This document shows, piece by piece, positions 9,196 through 17,047 of a stretch of DNA of 64,000 nt (positions are counted from its first letter, which is position 1; each line of letters opens with the position of its first letter). The notes beneath the pieces were generated by a model. The model did no database searches, had not been told where the DNA came from, and saw nothing but the letters and a program-made list of their open reading frames with translations. Position numbers and translations under genes: made by a program. The DNA lies in NCBI GenBank assembly GCA_032881465.1, contig CP126168.1, positions 1,178,001-1,242,000 on the forward strand, written 5' to 3'. The stretch is from Parvibaculaceae bacterium PLY_AMNH_Bact1. Lineage in GTDB: Bacteria > Pseudomonadota > Alphaproteobacteria > Parvibaculales > Parvibaculaceae.

Positions 9196-9567
9196 ATGAG
9201 AAATTACCCCGAGAATTTCGACCACATGCTGGCGGCCTGGAACGAGCACGATCTGTCTAAAGTTCGCGGACACCTTGAAAAGGCAGTGGCACCAGACGTG
9301 CACTTTCTCGATCCGAATAAGGACGTAACGGGCATCGATGCTTTTGTTGAGATGGTCCACGAGTTTCGTACGGAGATTGCGCCGGACGCTATGAATTCTC
9401 GAGCCAGCGGCGTAGATGGGCACAACGGCTTGTATCGCTACAATTGGGCTATACATAGTAAAGGCGAATTGGTCCTGACCGGATTCGATATGTGCATGAC
9501 GAACGATGACGGCATGATTTCGAAGGTCTACGGTTTCTTCGGACCTTTGCCTGAACTAGAGTCCTGA
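9196..9567 (+). CDS. SnoaL/NTF2-like protein
   Basis: A 123-residue alpha+beta-barrel (NTF2-like) protein of SnoaL type. The pattern AAWNEHDLSKVRGHLEKAVAPDVHFLDP, then TGIDAFVEMVHEF and a beta-rich second half ending in YGFFGPLPE, is typical. Such proteins bind or isomerise small hydrophobic molecules; no defining catalytic pair can be assigned. ATG 9196 follows GGAGAA at 6 bases; a TTG three bases earlier is less likely. It lies directly downstream of the TetR operator and is the probable target of that repressor. Confidence 0.75.
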   Translation: MRNYPENFDHMLAAWNEHDLSKVRGHLEKAVAPDVHFLDPNKDVTGIDAFVEMVHEFRTEIAPDAMNSRASGVDGHNGLYRYNWAIHSKGELVLTGFDMCMTNDDGMISKVYGFFGPLPELES

Positions 9568-9588
9568 TTTACAGCCCGACGCTAAAGC

Positions 9589-9612
9589 GGAAGCCCGCTC
9601 AGCCGGGCTTCC
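9589..9612 (+). terminator. Hairpin after the NTF2-like gene
   Basis: Perfect 9-base stem GGAAGCCCG (9589-9597) with CGGGCTTCC (9604-9612) and a 6-base loop, 21 bases past the stop at 9567. No T-run follows, so termination is only probable. Confidence 0.5.
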
Positions 9613-9629
9613 GAACATGGTGAGCCGGG

Positions 9630-10556
9630 GTGAGTACAAATTCGGAAAAGGATGCTGGTCGTGAGGCCCTGTTGGGCGGCATCGGCGCAGCGTCAGGGTA
9701 TGCCTTCTGGGGCCTTACCGTTATTTTCTACAAACAGCTCACCCACGTGTCGGCCTACGAGGTTCTGGCACACCGCACACTTTGGAGTGTTGTTCTCACT
9801 GTCGGCCTCATTTTTCTTTTTAGGCGGCGGGGAGCCTTTTTTGCAGCACTGACCAACAAACGTCTTCTGCTGACCTTGACCGCGACAAGCCTGATCATCG
9901 GGACCAATTGGTTCGTGTTCATCTATTCGATCAACGAAGAACGGGTGCTTGAAACGAGCCTCGGCTATTACATCAATCCGCTGATCAGCGTTCTAATCGG
10001 TGTCGCGTTTCTGTCGGAAAAACTGACCCGACCGCAGATTGCCGCGGTTGTCCTCGCATCGATTGGCGTTGTTGTGATGACCATCGACTTTGGCACCGTC
10101 CCTTGGATTTCCCTCTTCCTCGCCGTGACGTTTGCGATCTACGGATACTTGCGCAAAATCACAAAAGTCGAACCACTAGAAGGCCTCTCTATTGAAGTGC
10201 TGATCTTGCTGCCCTTCGCCATTGGCTATCTGCTGTTCATGGAAAGCGGCGAGGGAACAGCGCTTATGCATGAAGGTGGCTGGACGGTCTTCCTGCTGAT
10301 GTTGGCGGGGCCGATGACGGTCATACCGCTCTTCCTGTTCAACTATGGGGCGCAGCGTATTCGCCTGGCGACCCTGGGTCTGATGCAATATTTGGCGCCC
10401 ACGGTTCAACTGGTGATTGCGGTGTGGATGTATGGGGAAGCGTTGACCGATACCCACCTCGTCACCTTCGGTCTCATCTGGGCAGGCCTTGCGCTCTTCA
10501 GCTGGGATACCTGGCGCCGAGAGCGAGAACTGCGCCGTGTCGCGCGGGCAGCTTAG
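9630..10556 (+). CDS. rarD: RarD-type EamA-family permease
   Basis: Inner-membrane protein (308 residues) with about ten hydrophobic helices, of the drug/metabolite transporter superfamily. GAASGYAFWGLTVIFYKQL and ANRTLWS-like AHRTLWSVV are the RarD signatures, followed by TSLIIGTNWFVFIYSIN and LGYYINPLISVLIG. The C-terminal half contains LFNYGAQRIRLATLGLMQYL. RarD proteins were first linked to chloramphenicol sensitivity, but their substrate is unsettled. The start is GTG 9630. Probably monocistronic. Confidence 0.9.
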   Translation: MSTNSEKDAGREALLGGIGAASGYAFWGLTVIFYKQLTHVSAYEVLAHRTLWSVVLTVGLIFLFRRRGAFFAALTNKRLLLTLTATSLIIGTNWFVFIYSINEERVLETSLGYYINPLISVLIGVAFLSEKLTRPQIAAVVLASIGVVVMTIDFGTVPWISLFLAVTFAIYGYLRKITKVEPLEGLSIEVLILLPFAIGYLLFMESGEGTALMHEGGWTVFLLMLAGPMTVIPLFLFNYGAQRIRLATLGLMQYLAPTVQLVIAVWMYGEALTDTHLVTFGLIWAGLALFSWDTWRRERELRRVARAA

Positions 10557-10744
10557 GTACCTCAGGTCCAGCGAATCGTTGATTTGATTATCAGAGAGCC
10601 ATAGCCTCCAGTAAGGCTTGGCCCGAGCCTCCCCCCTCCATTGGGGAAGCATCTGACATGTGGGGTGACCAACTCATCGAACCATCTGTTCGAGCAGGCA
10701 CATAAGGAGGGATTGTGACGACCGCTCGCAATGGAGGTTCTCTA

Positions 10745-11458
10745 ATGAGACTATCAGCCCCAATTTATCGACTAAAACGCCAGGCCAAACTGTTGGCGCG
10801 CAAAACCGGCGTTCCTCTGAACGAAGCGCTTAACCAGATTGCCAAAGAAGAGGGTTTCACAAGCTGGAGCCTGTTGGCGAGCCAATATGCCGCTGAGCGT
10901 CCAGCAATTCGTATTCTGTCAGAACTGCAACAGGGTGACTTGGTGCTGCTGGGTGCGCGGCCAGAGCACGGCAAGACCCTGATGGCGCTGGAGATCATTA
11001 CAGAAGCCATAAAGGGCGGCGCGGAGGGCGCATTTTTTACACTGGACTATAACGACACAGACGTACTGCACCGGCTGGAGTCCATCGGGTGCAACCCGCA
11101 AGCACTCGGCACTACATTCCTGCTCGACACGTCCGACGAGATTGATGCTGATCACATCGTCGAGCAGCTGAACGGGAAACCCCGAGGCACATTAGTGGCC
11201 ATCGACTATCTGCAGGTGCTGGATCAAAGGCGCAGCAGTCCGGAGATTAATCAGCAGATTGAGACGTTGAGGGCCTGGGCGAAAGAGGCAGGTCACATCA
11301 TCCTTCTGATCTCTCAGATTGATCGCAAGTACGAGCTGGCTGCCAATGGTTTGCCGACACTGGCAGATGTGCGTACGCCAAACCCTCTCGACCTGTCGCT
11401 CTTCACCAAGTGCTGCTTCTTGAGTGAGGGGGAAGTGAAACTTGAGGCGGTCGCCTGA
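10745..11458 (+). CDS. DnaB-like RecA-fold ATPase (helicase-related)
   Basis: A 237-residue protein with one RecA/DnaB-C-type ATPase core and no DnaB N-terminal domain. LVLLGARPEHGKTLMALEI (from about residue 67) is a Walker A in the DnaB style; TLVAIDYLQVLDQ is Walker B with the DYLQ of replicative helicases; ILLISQIDR matches the DnaB H4 region. The first 50 residues (KRQAKLLARKTGVPLNEALN, then EGFTSWSLLA) form a small helical domain seen in other alphaproteobacterial proteins of this kind. ATG 10745 has GGAGG at 6 bases; a GTG at 10715 with AAGGAGG is an equally possible start. Annotated homologues are called DNA helicase, but hexamer formation and helicase activity are unproven here. Confidence 0.75.
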   Translation: MRLSAPIYRLKRQAKLLARKTGVPLNEALNQIAKEEGFTSWSLLASQYAAERPAIRILSELQQGDLVLLGARPEHGKTLMALEIITEAIKGGAEGAFFTLDYNDTDVLHRLESIGCNPQALGTTFLLDTSDEIDADHIVEQLNGKPRGTLVAIDYLQVLDQRRSSPEINQQIETLRAWAKEAGHIILLISQIDRKYELAANGLPTLADVRTPNPLDLSLFTKCCFLSEGEVKLEAVA

Positions 11459-11518
11459 CCATACAAAACTCGGGACCGGGGCAATCGTTCCGGTTCCCTC
11501 ACCCGATGTGCGTTCTCG

Positions 11519-12067
11519 CTACAGCGCTGCTTCAATCCGCGGCAATACATCTTCGACCCGGTCGACGACTGCATATTGACCGCGGATCGACGACCCGACG
11601 AACCCCTGATCCATCATATGGTCGAACAGGTCCACCAGCGGATCCCAGAAACCATTGAAATTGAGAAAGAGGATGGGGCGGTTGTGGCGTCCGAGCTGCG
11701 CCCAGGTGAGCATCTCGATCACTTCTTCCAGGGTTCCAATACCGCCGGGCAGGGCAAGGAAGGCATGGGCGCGATCAAACATCTTCTGCTTGCGCTCATG
11801 CATGGTGCCCACCACCAGAAGCTCGCTCACCTCATTATAGGCGATCTCTTTGGTCTGCAGAAAATCGGGAATAATGCCGGTAACGTGACCGCCTTCAGCC
11901 ATCACTGTCCGGGCACAAATGCCCATAAGGCCAATGCCACCGCCGCCGTAAACCAGGCCAATGTCATTCTTGGCGAATGTTCGGCCCAGGTTTTCCGCCA
12001 TTTCGGAAAACTCGGGTTCGTTGCCTTTGCTAGACCCACAATAGACACAGACATTTAGGCGGGGCAT
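11519..12067 (-). CDS. LOG-family protein (TIGR00730 type)
   Basis: Rossmann-fold protein of 182 residues in the lysine-decarboxylase-like/LOG family. CVYCGSSKGN near the N-terminus and LPGGIGTLEEVIEMLTW (the PGGxGTxxE motif) identify it. Members cleave cytokinin riboside monophosphates or nucleoside monophosphates to base and ribose phosphate. ATG 12067 (MPRLNVCVYCG) has GGAG 6 bases upstream; an upstream in-frame start at 12124 has no support. It faces the DnaB-like gene tail to tail and is divergent from the LysM gene. Confidence 0.9.
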   Translation of the reverse strand: MPRLNVCVYCGSSKGNEPEFSEMAENLGRTFAKNDIGLVYGGGGIGLMGICARTVMAEGGHVTGIIPDFLQTKEIAYNEVSELLVVGTMHERKQKMFDRAHAFLALPGGIGTLEEVIEMLTWAQLGRHNRPILFLNFNGFWDPLVDLFDHMMDQGFVGSSIRGQYAVVDRVEDVLPRIEAAL

Positions 12068-12280
12068 GCAGTCTCCTGGCTCGTTTTCCGTCCGATGGGC
12101 TTCAAAATGGTGCCGTATTTGCACTCTAACGTCATGAACAATGTGTACTGTGACCTGCGTCCCAGTCCGGAACAGGTATTAACCATGCGCGTGGCTGAGG
12201 GAAGCATTTTTCGTCAGGCCAGGTAGCATGGCGCAGTACAATAATCAGGACGGAAGAAACCGAAAGAGGGGTCTGTGCCA

Positions 12281-13246
12281 ATGTCATCGCGAAACCTAGC
12301 CATTGGCGGTGCGGCAGCCGCAGCAATCATCGCCATCATCATCGCTTTGTTCCTGTTTACAGGCGGAGACGAGGAAACAGAAACGGTTGCCACGACCCCG
12401 GTCGGTCAGTCTCAACAGACGACGCCGACCGAAGAAATCGCAGAGAAGATTGTCCCGACCTTTGACATTGTCCGTGTCGAAAGAGATGGCATGGCCGTCA
12501 TTGCAGGTCGCTCAGAACCGCGGGCAGCGATAACGCTGAAAAGAAACGGCACCGCTATCGCGACGGAGGAGGCAGACGGTCGCGGCGAGTGGGTGATCGT
12601 TCTGGAGACGCCTTTGGCACCGGGCGATGTGGAGCTCACACTCACCGCACGCAACCCGGATGGTAGTGAAATCGACTCCGTCCAGTCCGTATCCGTTTCT
12701 GTTCCAGAACAGGAAGGCGGTCAGGCGCTCGTTGTGCTGGCAGAGCCAGGTAAAGCGAGCCGCGTACTGCAGGGTCCGGGTGTGCCGTCTGACGCTGGAA
12801 ATCTCGTCCTTGAGGCAGTGGACTATGACGAGAATGGTAACGTCATCATCTCCGGTATTACCGAACCAAACAGTACGGTTCGAATTTACCTGAACGACAA
12901 ACCAATCGGTGACGCAGTGGCTGATGCGGAAGGCCGCTGGGAGCTTCGCCCGAACGGCGCCGTTGCGCCGGGAACCTATACCATGCGGATCGACCAGCTT
13001 GACGCCAACGGTCAGGTTTCCGCCCGCGTCGAGGTGCCCTTCGAACGCGGCGTGGCAGAAGATGTCCGCCGTCAGATCGCAGAGGGCCAGGTTGTCATCC
13101 AACCAGGCAACAATCTCTGGAACATTGCCCGGCAGCTCTATGGCAGCGGGTTCCGCTACACCACCATCTATCAGGCGAATCGCGATCAGATTCGCGACCC
13201 AGACCTGATCTACCCAGGTCAGGTGCTGTCCACCCCAGCTGAATAA
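12281..13246 (+). CDS. LysM-domain envelope protein
   Basis: A 321-residue protein with one N-terminal membrane segment (residues about 7-27, AIGGAAAAAIIAIIIALFLF), an acidic linker, two beta-rich Ig-like repeats (RSEPRAAITLKRNGTA near 80 and ITEPNSTVRIYLNDKP near 205), and a C-terminal LysM domain (VIQPGNNLWNIARQLYG through YPGQVLSTP, about residues 268-319). The layout suggests a membrane-anchored protein reaching into the periplasm and touching peptidoglycan. ATG 12281 is preferred over GTG 12275 because the GAGGGG spacing is better. Exact role unknown. Confidence 0.85.
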   Translation: MSSRNLAIGGAAAAAIIAIIIALFLFTGGDEETETVATTPVGQSQQTTPTEEIAEKIVPTFDIVRVERDGMAVIAGRSEPRAAITLKRNGTAIATEEADGRGEWVIVLETPLAPGDVELTLTARNPDGSEIDSVQSVSVSVPEQEGGQALVVLAEPGKASRVLQGPGVPSDAGNLVLEAVDYDENGNVIISGITEPNSTVRIYLNDKPIGDAVADAEGRWELRPNGAVAPGTYTMRIDQLDANGQVSARVEVPFERGVAEDVRRQIAEGQVVIQPGNNLWNIARQLYGSGFRYTTIYQANRDQIRDPDLIYPGQVLSTPAE

Positions 13247-13252
13247 GGCTCT

Positions 13253-13301
13253 CTGGAGCGCCTTGTGCGCTCCAGAAACAGGCCCCTTGGCACGAAGGGG
13301 C
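13253..13301 (+). terminator. Two tandem hairpins after the LysM gene
   Basis: First stem CTGGAGCGC (13253-13261) with GCGCTCCAG (13267-13275), loop CTTGT; second stem GCCCCTT (13282-13288) with AAGGGGC (13295-13301). Neither has a T-run. They start 7 bases after the stop codon and precede a stronger terminator at 13334. Confidence 0.5.
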
Positions 13302-13333
13302 ATAAGCCCTAAATAGTGAATATGCTTGTTTCC

Positions 13334-13364
13334 CACCCCGGTCCCTCAGGTCGGGGTGTTTTCT
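13334..13364 (+). terminator. Intrinsic terminator
   Basis: Stem CACCCCG (13334-13340) pairs with CGGGGTG (13352-13358) and is followed at once by TTTTCTT. It separates the LysM gene from the ABC exporter at 13421. Confidence 0.75.
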
Positions 13365-13420
13365 TCTGCATTCTGCGAAAATCCGAAGAGACAGAGTGAA
13401 CGGGCAGCAGAGGAGGGCGC

Positions 13421-15289
13421 ATGACGCCGCGCATTGGGGCAATGAGTGAGCCGGTTAATCTCTCGTTGCCGCCGAAAACGACCAGTACCTATCGCTCTGT
13501 GCTGCCGCTTCTTTGGCCGGAAGGCAGGCCGGATCTGCGCACACGTGTCGTTCTGGCCTTCATCGCCATGTTTGGTGCCAAGGCGTTCACTGTGTATGCA
13601 CCGTTTTTCTACCGAGATTCTGTTGATGCGCTGACGGCAGATGGAACGAGTATGACTGCCATTGTCGCAGTCCCGGTGACCCTCGTGGTTGCCTATGGTG
13701 TTGCCCGCATCATGATGATCGCCATGGCCCAATTGCGCGATGGTCTGTTTGCCCGTGTCGGACAAAACGCCGTGCGGACACTGGCACTACGCACCTTCAA
13801 ACACATTCATGCCCTCTCGCTCCGGTTCCACCTCGAACGGCGGACAGGCGGCTTAAGTCGCATTATCGAACGTGGTACCAAAGCCATCGAATTCCTGCTG
13901 CGCTTTTCGCTGTTCAGTATCTTCCCGACCATTATCGAGCTGCTTTTAGTCGCTGGCATCCTTTGGTGGAACTTTGACTGGCGCTATGCGGCGGTTACCG
14001 GTGGTGTCATTTCGCTCTATATCGCCTTTACATACTGGGCGACGGAATGGCGGACAGCCATTCGCCGCGAAATGAACGACCGAGATACAGAAGCAAACAC
14101 CAAAGCAATCGACAGCCTGCTCAACTATGAGACCGTTAAATATTTTGGCAATGAGCGCCATGAGAGTGGCCGCTATGACAAAGCGATGGAAGGGTATGAA
14201 GACGCGGCTATTCGCACGTCCACGTCGCTGTCGGTTCTGAATACGGGCCAGACCCTCATTTTCACGTTTGGGCTGATCGCACTCATGCTGATGGCAGCCT
14301 ATGGGGTGGCAGCGGGCGACCTCACAGTCGGTGAGTTTGTCATGGTGAACGCCTTCATGATCCAGCTGTCGGCGCCGCTCAATCTGCTGGGCTCAGTCTA
14401 TCGGGAAATCCGGCAGGCATTGGTCGACATGGAAACCATGTTCGGCCTGATTGCCGTGCCACCCGAAATCGTCGACCAGCCTGACGCTGACGCGCTTAAG
14501 GTCTCTGGCGGCGCGATCCGGTTTGACGACGTTTCTTTTTCCTATGATCCTGATCGCGGGATTTTGAGCCATGTCTCATTTGAGGTGCCCGCCGGCAAGT
14601 CTATCGCGCTTGTGGGGCCGTCAGGAGCAGGGAAATCGACCATCAGCCGGATTCTGTACCGCTTCTACGACGTGCAGGAGGGGTCGGTGACCATCGATGG
14701 TCAGGAGATTTCGAGGGTCACCCAGGACAGCCTGCGTGCAGCTATCGGGATCGTTCCTCAGGACACGGTGCTCTTCAATGACACCATTCGCTACAACATT
14801 CGCTACGGGCGACCGGACGCGACTGACGCGGAAGTCGAAGAGGCCGCCCGGCTCGCCCAGATTTCAGACTTCATTGCGGACTTGCCTCGAGGGTATGACA
14901 CGATGGTTGGGGAGCGGGGTCTCAAACTGTCTGGTGGTGAGAAGCAGCGCGTGGCCATTGCGCGCACCATCCTCAAGAACCCGCCCATCCTGATGCTGGA
15001 TGAAGCGACGTCTGCACTCGACAGCGCGACGGAGCGGGAGATTCAGTCAGCTCTCGGCATTATCTCCGAAAACCGCACGACCCTGATCATCGCCCACCGT
15101 CTGTCTACGGTTGTGGATGCAGACGAAATTCTGGTTCTTGACAAAGGCCAAATCATTGAGCGGGGCAGCCATAGAGACCTTTTGGGTCTGGATGGGACCT
15201 ACGCAAATATGTGGAACAGACAACTGGAAGAAGCGGCGGAAACGCAGGCGTTGAGCGAGCCGCAACACAGCCCTCAAGACGTCCACTAA
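13421..15289 (+). CDS. ATM1-type ABC exporter (permease-ATPase fusion)
   Basis: Half-transporter of 622 residues: an N-terminal six-helix membrane domain (about residues 35-330) and a C-terminal ATPase. VGPSGAGKST (near 398) is Walker A, LSGGEKQRVAIART (near 503) the ABC signature and ILMLDEATSALD (near 523) Walker B; the D-loop and IIAHRLSTV switch histidine follow. The membrane domain motifs RTGGLSRIIERGTKAIEFLL and LLNYETVKYFGNE are characteristic of the Atm1/HMT1 group, which exports glutathione conjugates or glutathione-bound metals. ATG 13421 has GAGGAGG just upstream; ATG 13442 is an alternative. Confidence 0.9.
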   Translation: MTPRIGAMSEPVNLSLPPKTTSTYRSVLPLLWPEGRPDLRTRVVLAFIAMFGAKAFTVYAPFFYRDSVDALTADGTSMTAIVAVPVTLVVAYGVARIMMIAMAQLRDGLFARVGQNAVRTLALRTFKHIHALSLRFHLERRTGGLSRIIERGTKAIEFLLRFSLFSIFPTIIELLLVAGILWWNFDWRYAAVTGGVISLYIAFTYWATEWRTAIRREMNDRDTEANTKAIDSLLNYETVKYFGNERHESGRYDKAMEGYEDAAIRTSTSLSVLNTGQTLIFTFGLIALMLMAAYGVAAGDLTVGEFVMVNAFMIQLSAPLNLLGSVYREIRQALVDMETMFGLIAVPPEIVDQPDADALKVSGGAIRFDDVSFSYDPDRGILSHVSFEVPAGKSIALVGPSGAGKSTISRILYRFYDVQEGSVTIDGQEISRVTQDSLRAAIGIVPQDTVLFNDTIRYNIRYGRPDATDAEVEEAARLAQISDFIADLPRGYDTMVGERGLKLSGGEKQRVAIARTILKNPPILMLDEATSALDSATEREIQSALGIISENRTTLIIAHRLSTVVDADEILVLDKGQIIERGSHRDLLGLDGTYANMWNRQLEEAAETQALSEPQHSPQDVH

Positions 15290-15320
15290 ACGTCCAAGAG
15301 AGCGCTTAACCTGAGGCCGC

Positions 15321-15350
15321 CGCCGCTGTAAGGTGGAGCCAACAGCGGCG
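15321..15350 (+). terminator. Hairpin between the exporter and psd
   Basis: Perfect 9-base stem CGCCGCTGT (15321-15329) with ACAGCGGCG (15342-15350), 12-base loop, no T-run. It could end the exporter transcript or lie in the psd leader. Confidence 0.4.
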
Positions 15351-15381
15351 TAGCCGCGCAAATCTAACTCAGGAACCGTCA

Positions 15382-16074
15382 ATGGACGCACTCACCTCCG
15401 TTCTCGTGCCAATTCATAAAGAAGGGCACAAGTTCATCCTCATTTTTGCAGCTATCACCTTGCTTTTCTTCCTTCTGTGGGAGCCGCTCGGCTGGCTCGG
15501 CGTGATTTTAACGGCCTGGTGCGCCTATTTTTTCCGAGATCCTGACCGTCTGACCCCTGCGCGAGACGGGTTGCTCATTTCTCCCGCCGATGGTGTGGTG
15601 AGCCTCATCACGGAAGCAGCGCCACCGCCAGAACTGGGTCTTGGCGAAATGGCCCGTCCGCGGATCAGTATCTTCATGAATGTGTTCAATTGCCACGTGA
15701 ACCGCTCGCCGGTCTCCGGCACGGTGACACGTACCGCGTATCGTCCAGGTCTCTTTCTAAACGCAGACCTCGATAAGGCGAGTGACGATAATGAGCGGCA
15801 CTCTTTGGTAATCGATACGGCGAACGGCAAAAGCTATGTGGTCGTCCAGATTGCAGGGCTTGTGGCGCGCCGTATCGTAAATGAAGTGAAAGACGGAGAC
15901 GCTCTGCAGGCCGGTGAACGCTTCGGCCTCATCCGCTTTGGGAGCCGGGTCGATGTTTACCTTGAGCCAGGCGAAACACCCCTGGTCTCTGTGGGTCAGA
16001 CCATGATCGCCGGTGAAACAGTGCTCGTGGACACGAAATCGGACGAGACGGCGAGGCTTGCAGAAATCCGCTGA
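15382..16074 (+). CDS. psd: Phosphatidylserine decarboxylase proenzyme
   Basis: A 230-residue proenzyme that decarboxylates phosphatidylserine to phosphatidylethanolamine at the inner membrane. It is of the short alphaproteobacterial/archaeal type: membrane segments near residues 18-50, [18 protein letters not shown] (the conserved His-x-N-R-x-P block), and [15 protein letters not shown] near residue 185, where cleavage between Gly and Ser creates the pyruvoyl group. It precedes pssA by 68 bases; together they make phosphatidylethanolamine from CDP-diacylglycerol and serine. Confidence 0.95.
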   Translation: MDALTSVLVPIHKEGHKFILIFAAITLLFFLLWEPLGWLGVILTAWCAYFFRDPDRLTPARDGLLISPADGVVSLITEAAPPPELGLGEMARPRISIFMNVFNCHVNRSPVSGTVTRTAYRPGLFLNADLDKASDDNERHSLVIDTANGKSYVVVQIAGLVARRIVNEVKDGDALQAGERFGLIRFGSRVDVYLEPGETPLVSVGQTMIAGETVLVDTKSDETARLAEIR

Positions 16075-16142
16075 GAGGCGGAGACTGTAAGCGTGGGCCC
16101 AGAGCTTAGGCAACAAGAGCAGACGAAATAGAGGAGCAGACC

Positions 16143-16985
16143 ATGGCAATCTCTCCATTCGGATCGCGTGACCGCGCGGCGGGGACCCATCAGCGTCGGA
16201 GCCTTAAGACGCTCCCGATCCGCAGTCTTGTGCCCAACAGTCTCACTGTTATGGCGCTTTGTGCTGGGTTGACGTCTATTCGATTTGGGCTCGATGGGAG
16301 GTTTGAGTTAGCCGTTCTGGCGATCTGCGTCGCGGCGATCCTTGACGGCCTTGACGGTCGCGTCGCGCGGTTGCTCAAAGGGACAACCAAGTTCGGCGCT
16401 GAATTGGATTCCTTGTCTGACTTCCTCTGCTTTGGCGTGGCACCGGTCATGCTGCTCTATCTCTGGACCCTGGACGGTCTGGGGGGGCTTGGATGGATTG
16501 TGGTGCTCGGGTTTGCTGTCTGCTGCGCCCTGCGCTTAGCACGCTTTAATGTCGCTCTGGAAGACCCTGACAAGCCTGCCTGGACCGCAAACTACTTTAT
16601 TGGTGTGCCCTCACCGGCGGCAGCGGGGCTCGTCATGTTGCCTTTGTACCTCTCCTTCATCGGCGTTGAATTTTTAAGAGAAGCTGAATTGCTTGTGGCA
16701 GCCTATGTTGCCGGCATCGCCTTTTTGATGGTGAGTAAGATCCCGACTTTCTCTGGAAAGAGATTGGGGATGCGGGTGCGCCGAGATGAAATGCTGCCAG
16801 TGTTGCTCGGTGTTGCGCTTTCTGTTGCTGTGCTCTTCAGCTACCCCTGGATCACACTGAGTGTGCTTGTGGTTGGGTATCTGGCTTTTCTGCCTGTCAG
16901 TACAATGCGCTATCGACACCACCAAAAGCGTACCGCTTTTGTGTCGGATGATGACGAAGACGAGTTTCTGGCAGACTCAAAGTAA
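16143..16985 (+). CDS. pssA: CDP-diacylglycerol-serine O-phosphatidyltransferase
   Basis: Integral membrane CDP-alcohol phosphatidyltransferase (280 residues) joining serine to CDP-diacylglycerol. The catalytic signature DG-x2-AR-x8-G-x3-D-x3-D is present at about residues 71-94 (DGRVARLLKGTTKFGAELD, then SLSD). Several hydrophobic helices follow, and the tail is acidic (DDDEDEFL). Start ATG 16143 follows GAGGAG. It lies downstream of psd, the usual order in alphaproteobacteria, and ends at a strong terminator. Confidence 0.95.
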   Translation: MAISPFGSRDRAAGTHQRRSLKTLPIRSLVPNSLTVMALCAGLTSIRFGLDGRFELAVLAICVAAILDGLDGRVARLLKGTTKFGAELDSLSDFLCFGVAPVMLLYLWTLDGLGGLGWIVVLGFAVCCALRLARFNVALEDPDKPAWTANYFIGVPSPAAAGLVMLPLYLSFIGVEFLREAELLVAAYVAGIAFLMVSKIPTFSGKRLGMRVRRDEMLPVLLGVALSVAVLFSYPWITLSVLVVGYLAFLPVSTMRYRHHQKRTAFVSDDDEDEFLADSK

Positions 16986-17013
16986 AAGGCCCCACTTCAT
17001 CAGCAGGGCCTTT
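16985..17013. terminator. Bidirectional terminator between pssA and the RND pump
   Basis: Stem AAAGGCCC (16985-16992) with GGGCCTTT (17006-17013). T-rich ends exist on both strands, so it can serve pssA and the convergent RND gene ending at 17048. Confidence 0.8.
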
Positions 17014-17047
17014 CTATTCAGATAAATCAGTAGCCTTGGTCGCTTGC

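Noticed and set aside
11472-11499. Terminator between the DnaB-like gene and the LOG gene
   Set aside because: The GGGACCGG/CCGGTTCCC stem needs a bulge and lacks a T-run, so it was left out of the feature list.
12512-13336. 274-codon minus-strand frame over the LysM gene
   Set aside because: Antisense shadow; the plus-strand protein has a membrane anchor and a clear LysM domain.
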